Shown: positions 26,900 through 36,487, counted from the first letter of the stretch. The stretch: DNA of 64,000 nt from Halodesulfovibrio sp. MK-HDV (GCF_009914765.1 NZ_WYDS01000010.1:62001-126000); one strand, 5' to 3'. Translations and numbers: made by a program. Notes: a model not told the origin generated them from the sequence alone.

Positions 26900-27538
26900 A
26901 TGGCAACATTACCTGCAAGCGCACTTATTCAGCGTGATAAAGAAACATACCAGATTCGTATTACTCCACCATCCGGTGTTGTAACCGCAGACGAACTTCG
27001 TCAGCTCGCAGATGTTGCGGACAAATACGAAGTACCTCTTCTCAAAATTACTTCCGGTCAGCGTATTGCGCTTTTTGGTCTTAATGAAGAAGACATGGCA
27101 AAAGCAGCTGAAGAAGTACCATTCCGTATTGGTGGTCACTACATTCAGGCTTGCCCTGGTACCGACTGGTGTAAAATGGGTCAGTGCGATTCCTTAGGAC
27201 TCGGCCAGACCCTCAACGAAAAAATCGGCACTCTCGCAACCGCTGCTAAAATTAAAGTCGGCGTTTGTGGCTGTCCTATCGGTTGTTCCGAAAGCCACAT
27301 CCGTGACATCGGCTTCATCGGCGGCAAAAGCGGCTGGACCATGGTAATCGGCGGCAACTCCGGCTCCCGTCCACGCATCGCTGATACTCTCGCAGAAAAA
27401 CTCACCACCGAAGAAGCTCTCGACCTGCTCGATCGTTTCCTTACCCACTACAACGACACTGCTAAGAAAAAGCAGCGCGTAGCACGCTACGTTGAAGAAC
27501 ACAGTATCGAAACCATCCGCGAAGCAATGGGCGTTTAG
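26900..27538 (+). CDS. small assimilatory-type (low-spin) sulfite reductase
   Basis: A 212-residue siroheme-[4Fe-4S] sulfite reductase of the low-molecular-mass Desulfovibrio type. It reduces sulfite by six electrons to sulfide in the cytoplasm. Signature Cys pairs are CPGTDWC near residue 80 and CGCPIGCSES near 120, which ligate the cubane bridged to siroheme. SGQRIALFG near 52 belongs to the sulfite/nitrite-reductase ferredoxin-like half. The length matches the known ~218-residue family, distinct from DsrAB. Start at 26900 after a TTGGAG site. It is a single gene with its own terminator. Confidence 0.93.
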   Translation: MATLPASALIQRDKETYQIRITPPSGVVTADELRQLADVADKYEVPLLKITSGQRIALFGLNEEDMAKAAEEVPFRIGGHYIQACPGTDWCKMGQCDSLGLGQTLNEKIGTLATAAKIKVGVCGCPIGCSESHIRDIGFIGGKSGWTMVIGGNSGSRPRIADTLAEKLTTEEALDLLDRFLTHYNDTAKKKQRVARYVEEHSIETIREAMGV

Positions 27539-27560
27539 CTCACAACGCATTTTCAAAAAA

Positions 27561-27596
27561 AACGGATGCTCTATCACTAGAGCATCCGTTTTTTTA
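27561..27596 (+). terminator. terminator after the sulfite reductase gene
   Basis: AACGGATGCTCT/AGAGCATCCGTT hairpin followed by seven T. Confidence 0.92.
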
Positions 27597-27690
27597 TGTC
27601 CTAGCCGAAAACCGCTTGCACCGACTAATATATGAAGTACCGTATAGTCAGCTTTTCATCACGCAACCCGCCAAGAGGATGCTCTCCCAA

Positions 27691-29181
27691 ATGCCACAGG
27701 TGCCACAGATGACGAATACGACGAATATGACGCAGGTAACGCAAACAGAATACAGCCACGCCCGAACCACAAAAGATAAAAACTTTGATGGCGTTTTTTA
27801 CTTTGGAGTAAAAACGACAGGTATTTTTTGTCGTCCTTCATGCCCTTCGCCCGTGGCAAAAGAAGAAAATGTACTCTACTTCTCTTCTTTGTTTGAGGCT
27901 CTTGATCAAAATTTTCGTCCCTGCAAACGGTGCAGACCTGATATTGAAGTAGACTACTACACGGGCAATCCTACCGGCACCACCACCGTGCACGCAGCAC
28001 TCCACAAAATTTACAATGGGTACCTAAACTTTCATTCTGTTGCAGAGCTTGCCGCCGCCTGTTCTCTTTCAGAACGGCATCTGCGCAAACTCTTCATAGA
28101 TAATATTGGCATTCCGCCCAATAAAATTGCCCGCTATCATCGAGCACTTTTTGCACATAAAATGCTGCAATATTCTGATCAGACAATTACAGATATTGCT
28201 TTTGCGTCCGGCTTCGGCTCCACGCGGCAATTTAATGATGTCTTCAAATCAGTATTCGCAATAACACCGACAGCGGCACGCAAAGGACTACCAACTGTTG
28301 ATAGTAGCCCTGGATGTACCAGAGTCCTGTTGCCGTATCAAAAGTCATTCAACTACAAACAGATTCTGTCATTCATGGAACCGCGCATTATGCAGGGTGT
28401 AGAAACTGTAGTTGATGGCGTATACAGTCGCACCTTTCGCATCAACGGCTCGCAAGGTTTCTTCACCGTCAGTGATAAGCCGAAGCAAAACGCACTCGGA
28501 TTATGCATTCACTGCGACGACATTCGCTGCACGATGCCTGTCTATAACAGGGTTAAGCGCATGTTCGATCTCGATATCGACGCAACACGCATCAACGAAA
28601 TTTTTAATGCAGACCCGCTGCTCTCAAAAGGAATGATCAACGGACATATTCCGCATCTACCTGTGGCGTTCGATCCGTTTGAATTTTCAATACGCGCAAT
28701 TCTTGGTCAACAAGTCTCCGTCAAAGCAGCGACAACCATTGCAGCCAGAATTGCCGCAAAAAATATGGTTAAATGCCCTTCACAGTATCGAGAGGGATTG
28801 CTCTACTTTTTCCCTACACCAAAGGAACTGGCAGAGCTTGAACTGGACGACATAGGACTCACCCGCACCCGCGCCAACACCGTAAAGAATGTTACCCAAG
28901 CTGTGCTTGAAAATGCCGTTTCACTCAGTTCCGCCCAGACATTTCAAGAATTTCATGATGCATTCATTCAAGTAAAAGGCATTGGTGAATGGACAGTAAA
29001 CTATGTCGCTATGCGCGGATTAGGCATGATAGATTGCTTTCCTGCAGCGGACCTTGGCGTTATTAAAGCACTTGCAAAAGACGGCAACATGCCATCACCC
29101 AAAGAGTGCCTTGCAATAGCCGAACAATGGCGTCCTTACAGAACGTATGCCACGCTCTGCCTTTGGAACACGTTAGGATAA
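27691..29181 (+). CDS. Ada-type methyl acceptor/AraC HTH fused to AlkA-type DNA glycosylase
   Basis: A 496-residue three-part DNA-alkylation repair protein. The N-terminal Ada zinc domain has GVKTTGIFCRPSC and FRPCKRCRPD, the Cys4 site in which the first Cys accepts a methyl from DNA phosphotriesters. An AraC-type helix-turn-helix follows (SERHLRKLF ... IADIAFASGFGSTRQFNDVFK). The AlkA-like HhH-GPD glycosylase completes it, with GILGQQVSVKAA-type and VKGIGEWTVNYVAMRGLG helices and the catalytic Asp in FPAADLGV. The start is uncertain: ATG 27679 sits directly against AAGAGG, and ATG 27691 is 12 bases from it. It lacks the O6-methylguanine methyltransferase domain of full Ada. Confidence 0.9.
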   Translation: MPQVPQMTNTTNMTQVTQTEYSHARTTKDKNFDGVFYFGVKTTGIFCRPSCPSPVAKEENVLYFSSLFEALDQNFRPCKRCRPDIEVDYYTGNPTGTTTVHAALHKIYNGYLNFHSVAELAAACSLSERHLRKLFIDNIGIPPNKIARYHRALFAHKMLQYSDQTITDIAFASGFGSTRQFNDVFKSVFAITPTAARKGLPTVDSSPGCTRVLLPYQKSFNYKQILSFMEPRIMQGVETVVDGVYSRTFRINGSQGFFTVSDKPKQNALGLCIHCDDIRCTMPVYNRVKRMFDLDIDATRINEIFNADPLLSKGMINGHIPHLPVAFDPFEFSIRAILGQQVSVKAATTIAARIAAKNMVKCPSQYREGLLYFFPTPKELAELELDDIGLTRTRANTVKNVTQAVLENAVSLSSAQTFQEFHDAFIQVKGIGEWTVNYVAMRGLGMIDCFPAADLGVIKALAKDGNMPSPKECLAIAEQWRPYRTYATLCLWNTLG

Positions 29182-29216
29182 CCTATTCACTTTCTCACCA
29201 CATCAGGACTTTCCCC

Positions 29217-30059
29217 ATGAACACGCAACAACAGCAAGCCGCACGTTTTCAAGAACTCCACACTCGCGACGCACTTTTTATTCTTCCCAACGCATGGGAT
29301 GCAGGTAGCGCTAAAATTTTTGAAAAAGCTGGGTACGAGGCTATTGCGACCACAAGCGCGGGCATCGCCTACTCTCTTGGATACGCTGACGGAGAGATCA
29401 TCACTATGGACGAGTTACTGCCTGTGGTACGTCAAATTGCAAAGCGCACAACAGTTCCGCTTTCTGCAGACATAGAGCGTGGCTATGGCACAACTCCAGA
29501 AGAAGTCACAGAAAATGTTCGAGTAATTATCACCGCTGGGGCAGTGGGAATTAATATAGAAGATGGGTATCCTGCCGCCGCAACGCACGCAGAATCATAT
29601 TTGGAAGAAACAAACACGCAAGTCGCAAAGATTGAGCAACTTGCTGCGCTTAAAGATGAACTAGACATTCCTTTCGTCATCAATGCGCGCACCTGCGCAT
29701 ACTTGCTCGGCATTGGAGATAATGACACTCGTCTTGATGCCACCATCGAGCGTTGTAACTCATACGTCGCTGCCGGAGCTGACTGCATATTCATTCCCGG
29801 AGGACTCGATAAAGCGACCGTAACAGCGCTAACAAAAGCCATCGCCGCACCGCTCAACATTCTTGCCAGTCCTGCATTCAACGATATTCAAGAACTACAA
29901 AATATCGGAGTTCGCCGCATCAGCCTCGGCTCTGGACCAGTTCGAGCAACGTACGCCGCGCTTATGGATATAGCCAGTGCGGTTCAGAACAAGCACGATT
30001 TAAGTGCCCTCTTCTCGCATCCATTTTCGTACCAAAAAGCAAATGAATTTTTTGGCTAA
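29217..30059 (+). CDS. isocitrate lyase/PEP mutase superfamily enzyme
   Basis: A 280-residue TIM-barrel protein of the isocitrate lyase/phosphoenolpyruvate mutase superfamily. The substrate-loop motifs are PNAWDAGSAKIFEKAGYEAIATTSAG, the metal-binding PLSADIERGYG, and GINIEDGYP. The KKCGH loop of isocitrate lyase is not present. Family members include carboxyvinyl-carboxyphosphonate phosphorylmutase, oxaloacetate decarboxylases and phosphonopyruvate hydrolase; I cannot choose. Start at 29217 has AGGA upstream. It follows the Ada-AlkA gene by 35 bases, so it may be co-transcribed without an obvious functional link. Confidence 0.88.
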   Translation: MNTQQQQAARFQELHTRDALFILPNAWDAGSAKIFEKAGYEAIATTSAGIAYSLGYADGEIITMDELLPVVRQIAKRTTVPLSADIERGYGTTPEEVTENVRVIITAGAVGINIEDGYPAAATHAESYLEETNTQVAKIEQLAALKDELDIPFVINARTCAYLLGIGDNDTRLDATIERCNSYVAAGADCIFIPGGLDKATVTALTKAIAAPLNILASPAFNDIQELQNIGVRRISLGSGPVRATYAALMDIASAVQNKHDLSALFSHPFSYQKANEFFG

Positions 30060-30089
30060 TCAACCCAACAGCCTTTCTTATTAGCTCAA

Positions 30090-30133
30090 AAAACTGTGAG
30101 GATACTTATAACAAAGTATCCTCACAGTTTTAA
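30090..30133. terminator. bidirectional terminator between convergent genes
   Basis: AAACTGTGAGGATAC and GTATCCTCACAGTTT form a 15-bp stem flanked by A and T runs. It serves both the PEP-mutase-family gene and the convergent isoaspartyl peptidase gene. Confidence 0.9.
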
Positions 30134-30195
30134 AATACATAATTATGGCTTAACCAGCCGCTAGGCACAAAAGCTTATTTGTCCATATGAAAAAC

Positions 30196-31101
30196 TTATT
30201 TGCCCATATGAACTGTTGTATAAATAGTACCATCCGGTAAAACATACGCGTGTGCCATATGATCTGTGTTGTGATAAATTCCGTAGTTACCGTCTTTATC
30301 CAACAAGATAATGCCTGCATGGCCAGCAACTCGACGATACAACATGTTGATTGCTTCAGTAGCAGCCTCTGTTGCATCTTGGTGTTTCAAGTACTCACAA
30401 GCTTTGGAGCACATAAGTGTACGGATAACGCCTTCACCAAATCCTGTGCAGGATGCCCCGCCAAGTTCGCTATCAGCGTAAAGCCCCGCGCCGCAAATTG
30501 GAGAATCACCAACTCGTCCAGGCAGCTTGTACGGAGTGCCGCCAGTGGATGTTGATGCCGCTATATTACCATCTTTATCGATAGCAACCGCGCCCACAGT
30601 ACCTTTCGGCATTGGAGCAAAAGCATCATGCGTTGAATATCCGTCCTGACTGCGAAGCTTTTCATACAGCTGCAATTCACGCTCAACAAACAAGTCACGT
30701 GGATCACATTCTGCCAGTCCCTGTTCGCGAGCAAAACGTTCGGCACCTTCTCCGATCAAAAAACAAAATTCTGTTTCCAGAACCTTACGTGCTATGTCGA
30801 CCGGCGTCATAAAACGACGCACACCGGCGACTGCACCAAAATTTAAGTCACTGCCGTCCATGATGGAAGCATCAAGTTCTATCTGGCCGTCTGCATTCAA
30901 GACCGCGCCACGACCCGCGTCGAAAGTTTCATCCTTCTCAAGAACATTAATAGCAGCCTGAACAGCATCAAGAGCACTCGCACCCTGCAACAGCAAAGGA
31001 TAGGCTGCCTCAACAGCACTGCGGCACCCGTCAAGGTGAGCTTGCTTGCGATCGTCCGGAATTGTCCATGCACCACCGTGAACAATAATTTTCGGTTCCA
31101 T
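30196..31101 (-). CDS. isoaspartyl peptidase/L-asparaginase (Ntn hydrolase)
   Basis: A 301-residue plant-type asparaginase that self-cleaves into two chains. It begins KIIVHGGAWTIPDD; the autocleavage/nucleophile Thr is in KGTVGAVAIDKDGNIAASTSTGG (near residue 170). The substrate Arg/Asp lie in PGRVGDSPICGAGLYAD, and a GHAGIILLDKDGNYGI strand follows. Such enzymes remove isoaspartyl residues from dipeptides and hydrolyse asparagine. There is no signal peptide, so it acts in the cytoplasm. A single gene facing repeat-rich non-coding DNA. Confidence 0.93.
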   Translation of the reverse strand: MEPKIIVHGGAWTIPDDRKQAHLDGCRSAVEAAYPLLLQGASALDAVQAAINVLEKDETFDAGRGAVLNADGQIELDASIMDGSDLNFGAVAGVRRFMTPVDIARKVLETEFCFLIGEGAERFAREQGLAECDPRDLFVERELQLYEKLRSQDGYSTHDAFAPMPKGTVGAVAIDKDGNIAASTSTGGTPYKLPGRVGDSPICGAGLYADSELGGASCTGFGEGVIRTLMCSKACEYLKHQDATEAATEAINMLYRRVAGHAGIILLDKDGNYGIYHNTDHMAHAYVLPDGTIYTTVHMGK

Positions 31102-31124
31102 TACTTTATCACCTATTTTTTATC

Positions 31125-31205
31125 GGTGATGCCTCCGGCGGGCAGGGCGCCGCCCTACAACCCGCAAGGGAGGTCACCCCCCTTGACCCCGAATAGGGGT
31201 ATCTG
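31125..31205. repeat. CCTCCGGCGG repeat, copy 2 (variant hairpins)
   Basis: Begins TGCCTCCGGCGGGC like copy 1. It has different but still self-complementary hairpins, GGGCGCCGCCC and CAAGGGAGGTCACCCCCCTTG. Retained pairing with changed sequence suggests that structure is what is conserved. Confidence 0.7.
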
Positions 31206-31349
31206 TTGCCTTACATACTTAACAACCTCTACTCGTACAAAAAAATTGGTGCAAGAACTTCTGACGTACAACCCGCGACAGTGACTTCTCCAGCTGCTCT
31301 TCACTCACAGATGTTAAAGAACAACACCTCATAGTCAGACAAACTACTC
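31206..31349. other. gene-free spacer between inverted repeat copies
   Basis: About 140 bases with no gene or strong structure, flanked by repeat copies in opposite orientation. Confidence 0.4.
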
Positions 31350-31480
31350 TCACTTAATCGCAGTCGAGAGGACGTTCCTCTCGCGGGGATGCAAGGGGCT
31401 GGCCCCTTGCCCGTCGGAGACAAAAAAACTCAAGCGTCGCAGACTCGCCGAAGGCACAACCAGTCAAAAAGAAAAAAGCG
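31350..31480. repeat. CCTCCGGCGG-family repeat, copy 3 (reverse orientation)
   Basis: Read on the minus strand it matches copy 1 closely: TCCGACGGGCAAGGGGCCAG, then the GCAAGGGG/CCCCTTGC hairpin, then GAGAGGAACGTCCTCTCGAC and CTGCGATTA. It lies head-to-head with copy 2. Confidence 0.8.
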
Positions 31481-31510
31481 CCGCAGGCACCCCAACGCCT
31501 TCTCTTCCCA

Positions 31511-33430
31511 TTATCTACCCTGATACTTCAGGCACACAGCACCAAGCGGCGGAAGCGTTAACTCTATGTATCCCTCACCACCGAAAGCATCCGGACATGT
31601 TTCTATTGGCGCGATGCTTCCGACATTGGAGCCACCATAATACATACTGTCGCTGTTGAGTATTTCTTCCCATACACCACTTTTGGGACTGGCTACGCGA
31701 TAATGATGCCGTACAACGGGCGTAAAGTTGAATATCCAGAATAGCGGTGCACCATCACCACCTGTTCGAACAAAGCTGATAACGGATGCCCCGTAATCGG
31801 AAAAATCAATCCACTTGAATCCCTTCCAACTAAAGTCATCTTTGTGCATGGCTTCTTCTTTCACAAGCACTCGGTTTAGGTCACGAACTAGAGCGCGTAT
31901 TCCATCATGTGCTGGAAACTGAAGTAAACACCAGTCGAGTTCTTGGCGTGGATTCCATTCGTTCCACTGCCCGAATTCACTTCCCATGAAGATCATTTTC
32001 TTACCGGGATGTGCCCACATGTAAGCGTAAAGAAGTCGGAGATTAGCTTGTTTTTGCCAGACATCACCGGTCATTTTACTAAGGAGAGTGCCTTTACCGT
32101 GTACCACTTCGTCATGTGAAAGAGGGAGCACAAAATTTTCGCTGAATGCGTAGAGCATGGTGAAGGTAAGACTGTTGTGGTTGTAGCTTCTATAGACGGG
32201 ATCGGTTGAAAAATAGTTGAGACTGTCGTTCATCCACCCCATGTTCCATTTGAAGGTAAAACCTAATCCGCCGGTATAGAGAGGACGTGAGACTCCCGGC
32301 CATGAGGTGGACTCTTCTGCTATCATAGCAACACCGGGGAACTGCTCGTGCGCGACGCGATTAAGTTCACGTAGGAAATCAACGGCATCTAGATTTTCGC
32401 GCCCACCATATTTGTTCGGGCACCATTCTCCTTGGCATCGGGAATAGTCGAGATACAACATGGAGGCGACTGCATCTATGCGTAAACCATCTATGTGAAA
32501 CTCGCGCAGCCAATACAGCGCGTTTGCGAAAAGAAAATTACGCACCTCATGTCGACCATAATTAAATATGTACGTTCCCCAGTCTGGATGCTCACCCAAC
32601 TGCGGGTCAAGATGCTCATACAAGGCGCTGCCATCGAATCTACCGAGGCACCAGTCATCTTTAGGAAAATGCGCTGGAACCCAATCTAGATACACTCCTA
32701 TGCCTGCGTTATGTAAGGCATCTACGAAGCCTTTAAATTCTTCTGGAGTTCCAAAACGGGATGTAGGTGCAAAATAGTTACTGGTTTGATAGCCCCAAGA
32801 TTCGTCGAGAGGATGCTCTGCAACGGGAAGTAGCTCTACATGCGTGAAGCCCATATCAGTTACATAATCTATGAGTAGCTCAGCTATTTTGCCGTATCGC
32901 AGAAACCCGTTTCCTTCTGGATCATGATCACGGCACCATGAGCCAAGGTGTACTTCATAAATTGAGATTGGCTTATCGAGCGGAGGCCCTTGCTGACGGC
33001 GATTTTCCATCCATGTATCATCTTCCCATGTGTGGTTATCTAAATCCCATGTGCAGGACGCAACTCCGGGACGCAACTCACAATGAAACGCAAGCGGATC
33101 GACTTTATATACGTCCCGACCATCTTTTCCTACAATACTGTATTTATAGTACTGTCCTTTTTCGACACCGCTGATAAATGCAGCCCACACACCAGAAACA
33201 CCCACAGGAAACAACGGGAGATTTCTAAAATGCCATCCGTTAAAGTCACCGGCTACGTGAACTTCCTGCGCGTTAGGTGCCCACACGGCAAATCGATATC
33301 CTTGTTCTCCATCCATCTCTGTTGGATGCGCTCCAAGGAATCGATACAAGTCCCAATGCGTTCCCTCGCCGAACAAATATAAGTCGAACGGCTCAAAAAA
33401 TGCTGGAACGCTTTTCAAAGTACCCCTCAT
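31511..33430 (-). CDS. glgB: 1,4-alpha-glucan branching enzyme GlgB
   Basis: A 639-residue GH13 branching enzyme that forms alpha-1,6 branches in glycogen. An N-terminal CBM48 domain (FAVWAPNAQEVHVAGDFNGW) precedes the catalytic barrel. The nucleophile Asp is in HIDGLRIDAVASMLYLDYSR, the acid Glu in VAMIAEESTSWPGVSRP, and the transition-state Asp in LPLSHDEVVHGKGTL. The C-terminal beta domain ends with LPPLGAVCLKYQGR. ATG 33430 is chosen because GGAG lies 6 bases upstream; a GTG four codons earlier is possible. It follows glgA by 24 bases, so the two form an operon. Confidence 0.95.
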   Translation of the reverse strand: MRGTLKSVPAFFEPFDLYLFGEGTHWDLYRFLGAHPTEMDGEQGYRFAVWAPNAQEVHVAGDFNGWHFRNLPLFPVGVSGVWAAFISGVEKGQYYKYSIVGKDGRDVYKVDPLAFHCELRPGVASCTWDLDNHTWEDDTWMENRRQQGPPLDKPISIYEVHLGSWCRDHDPEGNGFLRYGKIAELLIDYVTDMGFTHVELLPVAEHPLDESWGYQTSNYFAPTSRFGTPEEFKGFVDALHNAGIGVYLDWVPAHFPKDDWCLGRFDGSALYEHLDPQLGEHPDWGTYIFNYGRHEVRNFLFANALYWLREFHIDGLRIDAVASMLYLDYSRCQGEWCPNKYGGRENLDAVDFLRELNRVAHEQFPGVAMIAEESTSWPGVSRPLYTGGLGFTFKWNMGWMNDSLNYFSTDPVYRSYNHNSLTFTMLYAFSENFVLPLSHDEVVHGKGTLLSKMTGDVWQKQANLRLLYAYMWAHPGKKMIFMGSEFGQWNEWNPRQELDWCLLQFPAHDGIRALVRDLNRVLVKEEAMHKDDFSWKGFKWIDFSDYGASVISFVRTGGDGAPLFWIFNFTPVVRHHYRVASPKSGVWEEILNSDSMYYGGSNVGSIAPIETCPDAFGGEGYIELTLPPLGAVCLKYQGR

Positions 33431-33454
33431 TATATTCTCCACAGTTCTCTACAG

Positions 33455-34909
33455 TTACATGCGTAGTCCAAGCTCTTTGTACAAGGCTGCATACTCATTT
33501 GCAGAGCTGTCCCAAGAGAATATCTTTCCCATCGCTCGTCCGACAATTCTACGAAACTCGCGTGGGTTATTCTCCCACACGTCTATAGCATCAGTTATGG
33601 AATCAATAAAAGCACCGCTGTTTATGTTCTCAAAGGTAAATCCTGTAGCCTGTGGATGTGGCCACGACATAATGGTGTCGTGCAGTCCTCCCACAGCGCT
33701 GGCAACCGGAACAGTACCAAAACGTAAAGCGTAAAGTTGTGTGAGCCCGCAAGGTTCATACGTAGAAGGCATGAGGAAAATATCTGAAGCGGCTTGAATT
33801 TTATGTGCGAGTTCTTCTGTGTAATCCACAATCGTGCACATATTTTTAGGATAGCTTTCCATGTAGTTAAGAAGCGTCGCTTCCCGTTCAAGGTTACCCT
33901 CACCAAGTACAACCAGCCCGACATTTTTCTCCATAAGCTGAGGAATAATGTCTATCAGCATATTCACGCCCTTTTGCTCACGTAGCCGTCCGATAAATCC
34001 AAGCATTGGACGTTTTTTAAGCGAAGGGTCAAGACCAAGTTCATCGATTAAAGAACTTTTGCACGCTCTTTTACCCCGAACATTGGTACTGTTATATGTT
34101 TTGGGCAGATACTTGTTATCTTCAGGATTCCAGATTTCGTAATCTGCACCGTTCAAAATGCCATGTAGACGATCTTTCCGTCCCATTAAAACATTATGCA
34201 GGTCACAGCCAAATTGGCGTGTCAGAATCTCTTTGGAATAGTTTGGTGATACTGTGGTGATTTTATCCGCATACGAAATACCGGCTTTCATAAAATTGAA
34301 ATCACCATAGAACTCTACACCATGCATAGACCATGCGGTAGGTGGAAGCCCGCAACTTTCGAACAGGCGAGAAGCAAAACGCCCCTGAAATGCGAGATTA
34401 TGGATGGTAAATACAGAACGAGTATCTTCCCAGAACGGATTATTCATACGATTGTAGTGAAGATAGGCAGGCGAAAGCGCCGCCTGCCAGTCGTGCGCAT
34501 GGATAATTTGAGGGGCAGTATCAAACCGCTCCATCAAAACCTGCGCCGCCCTGTTGAAAAAAATGAACCGCTCTGCATTATCAAAGAAATCCCCCTTATG
34601 GTTGCAGTAATAAAAGCGCCTGTCGAAATATTCACTGCGATGAATAAAATAGACAGGCATTCCTTTATAATCTGCTTGATACACATCTGCAGTGATGGGT
34701 GCCCAAGGGTACCCAACCTGAAGATCTGACCATGCGAGGCGGATATCATATTCAGCAGTCCCCAGTCTTCCATAGAAGGGAGTTATTACTGCTGTGTTAA
34801 TTCCTTTATTATGTAAAGCCAAAGGCAATGCACCTAATACATCCCCAAGACCACCAGTCTTGGAAAACGGAAAAATTTCCGATGCTATAAAAACTACGTC
34901 TGCCCCCAC
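33455..34909 (-). CDS. glgA: glycogen synthase GlgA (ADP-glucose type)
   Basis: A 484-residue GT5 glycogen synthase that extends alpha-1,4 glucan from ADP-glucose. The N-terminal acceptor/donor motif is [21 protein letters not shown] (KTGGL). Other landmarks are [32 protein letters not shown], and the donor-binding [24 protein letters not shown] 34909 is preferred, with GAGGAG 6 bases upstream; a longer reading has no support. Sulfate reducers are known to store glycogen. The ADP-glucose pyrophosphorylase gene glgC is not in this window. Confidence 0.95.
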   Translation of the reverse strand: MGADVVFIASEIFPFSKTGGLGDVLGALPLALHNKGINTAVITPFYGRLGTAEYDIRLAWSDLQVGYPWAPITADVYQADYKGMPVYFIHRSEYFDRRFYYCNHKGDFFDNAERFIFFNRAAQVLMERFDTAPQIIHAHDWQAALSPAYLHYNRMNNPFWEDTRSVFTIHNLAFQGRFASRLFESCGLPPTAWSMHGVEFYGDFNFMKAGISYADKITTVSPNYSKEILTRQFGCDLHNVLMGRKDRLHGILNGADYEIWNPEDNKYLPKTYNSTNVRGKRACKSSLIDELGLDPSLKKRPMLGFIGRLREQKGVNMLIDIIPQLMEKNVGLVVLGEGNLEREATLLNYMESYPKNMCTIVDYTEELAHKIQAASDIFLMPSTYEPCGLTQLYALRFGTVPVASAVGGLHDTIMSWPHPQATGFTFENINSGAFIDSITDAIDVWENNPREFRRIVGRAMGKIFSWDSSANEYAALYKELGLRM

Positions 34910-34929
34910 ACTGAACTCCTCGTTAGTTT

Positions 34930-34967
34930 TCGTATTGAAAGGCCGACATTCGTACAAATGTCGACCT
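34930..34967 (-). terminator. terminator between the Nudix gene and glgA
   Basis: On the minus strand AGGTCGACATT TGTACG AATGTCGGCCT is followed by TTTC. The T run is short, so read-through into glgA remains possible. Confidence 0.65.
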
Positions 34968-35023
34968 CTAACGACGATAGCGCAGCAGTATTTTTCAGAA
35001 CATGATTTATCGATTTGGTCGCG

Positions 35024-35485
35024 TTACTTATTCAATCGTTTAAGTCGGTTTGCAAAATCTGCAATAATTACGTTGTGGTCAAACACCACGTGCGGCAAGG
35101 CGTCCAGAGGATAGAAGCATGCATTTTGTGCATCATCACCAGCAGTTAAAACAGAAACATCATTTGCCACAGCACTATATACAACGCTCATTGTGTGATG
35201 CCTAGGGTCCCTTGTCGGGTCAGAGTACACACCGATGAGTTCGGTTAGAGTAACATCCAGATTTGTTTCTTCTTTTGCCTCACGAATCGCAGCAGACTCA
35301 CAAGTTTCACCGTAATCAATAAAACCACCCGGCAAAGCCCATCCATGTGGTTCATTGGCGCGCTCTATCAGCACGATACCTTTTTTAGGATCATAGATAA
35401 CAATATCAACAGTCGGTGCCGGATTCCGGTACATAGTTACAGGCGCTGAACAGTTGGGACACGGTATATCGTGAGTTATACTCAT
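35024..35485 (-). CDS. Nudix hydrolase with N-terminal zinc-like CPNC
   Basis: A 153-residue Nudix hydrolase. The Nudix box GGFIDYGETCESAAIREAKEE (from about residue 50) is intact, with the metal-binding REAKEET glutamates. An N-terminal CPNC could form half of a zinc ribbon, as in NudC-like or ADP-ribose pyrophosphatase relatives. Start at 35485 follows GGAGAG; an 11-residue longer reading is less likely. Members cleave nucleoside diphosphates linked to another group; the substrate here is unknown. Its position upstream of glgA hints at ADP-sugar turnover, but a terminator lies between. Confidence 0.88.
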   Translation of the reverse strand: MSITHDIPCPNCSAPVTMYRNPAPTVDIVIYDPKKGIVLIERANEPHGWALPGGFIDYGETCESAAIREAKEETNLDVTLTELIGVYSDPTRDPRHHTMSVVYSAVANDVSVLTAGDDAQNACFYPLDALPHVVFDHNVIIADFANRLKRLNK

Positions 35486-35557
35486 TAGTCTCTCTCCTTT
35501 CTTACATAACATGATCATATGTATATTGTTGTATAACGTCTAAGGACAGTACAACAA

Positions 35558-35595
35558 AAAAGCACCTCTCTGACCACTTGAGAGGTGCTTTTTAA
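35558..35595. terminator. hairpin terminator upstream of the Nudix gene
   Basis: AAGCACCTCTC/GAGAGGTGCTT stem with an A run before and a T run after, so it could act in both directions. No plus-strand gene ends here, so the transcript that it terminates is not obvious. Confidence 0.8.
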
Positions 35596-35848
35596 AAAAA
35601 GAAGGATATGAAGATATTTGCACAAAGAATGCCACTTTTTCTTAGATCATCTTAGAATCTTCGTAGACTCCGGTATCCGTAGCATAGTCAATATACACAA
35701 AAAAAATCACATCCCGTATTCTGTCAAAAGATTTGAACCAGTTTTGAAAAAGTTCAGTGTCAGTACAAAAAACTTTTTACTATCGGCAGGTTATACGCCA
35801 CACTAGATTGCTTTGCTTACCGTCATTCTCAAGTATATCTCTAGAAAA

Positions 35849-36487
35849 TTACGCGCCAGCAACTCGCGGCACTACCGCAAGCCCAGACGTACGCAATTCA
35901 ATCTCCGATACAGCACCATTACGCACAATGCTTACAGCACGAGGGCCAACAATTTCAATGAGTGTTGATGCCAACCCGCCAGCCGGAGCCGGTTCAATAT
36001 CCACAACGCCGGCTACATTGCCTGTAAGTTCTGAATCAAGTTCAGATGCTGCGACTACAGCCGGACGTCCACTCATGTTGGCGCTAGTAGAAACAAGCGG
36101 CACACCTGCTTCAAGACACAACTGTTGTGCCACAGGGTGTGGTGTAACTCGCACTGCAATCCTGCCGGTTTCACCGGTAAGAACTGAAGAAATACGATCA
36201 GACGCTGTCACCAGAATTGAGAGAGAACCAGGCCAAAAACGTTTTGCAAGTGCCATCACAAGCTCAGAAGAGACCTCAGTTACCAATGACAATTGTTCTA
36301 TGCTACCGATAAGAACCGGCAACGGCATGGAGTCCGAACGCTTCTTAACTTTATATACAGATTCCACAGCAAGTGGATCAAGCGCGTTACAACCCACAGC
36401 ATAAAATGTTTCGGTGGGATAGCATATAACTTCACCCTGTTTAAGGGCGGTTACTGCTTCAGAAATACTAAATGTTGATACGGTCAT
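35849..36487 (-). CDS. tsaC: L-threonylcarbamoyladenylate synthase (TsaC/Sua5/YrdC family)
   Basis: A 212-residue YrdC-domain protein. It makes threonylcarbamoyl-AMP from threonine, bicarbonate and ATP for the t6A37 tRNA modification. Motifs seen are GEVICYPTETFYAVGCNALDPLAVESVYKVKKRSDSMPLPVLI at the N-terminus (KxR/SxM-type ATP pocket) and PLVSTSANMSGRPAV near residue 128. It lacks the extra Sua5 domain, so it is the short TsaC-like form. AGAGG precedes the ATG. It is divergent from rlmH, with a ~100-base shared promoter region. Confidence 0.92.
   Translation of the reverse strand: MTVSTFSISEAVTALKQGEVICYPTETFYAVGCNALDPLAVESVYKVKKRSDSMPLPVLIGSIEQLSLVTEVSSELVMALAKRFWPGSLSILVTASDRISSVLTGETGRIAVRVTPHPVAQQLCLEAGVPLVSTSANMSGRPAVVAASELDSELTGNVAGVVDIEPAPAGGLASTLIEIVGPRAVSIVRNGAVSEIELRTSGLAVVPRVAGA

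Noticed and set aside
29217-30059. Calling the enzyme methylisocitrate lyase or PEP mutase specifically
   Set aside because: The KKCGH loop and other subgroup-defining residues are absent or unclear, so only the superfamily can be stated.
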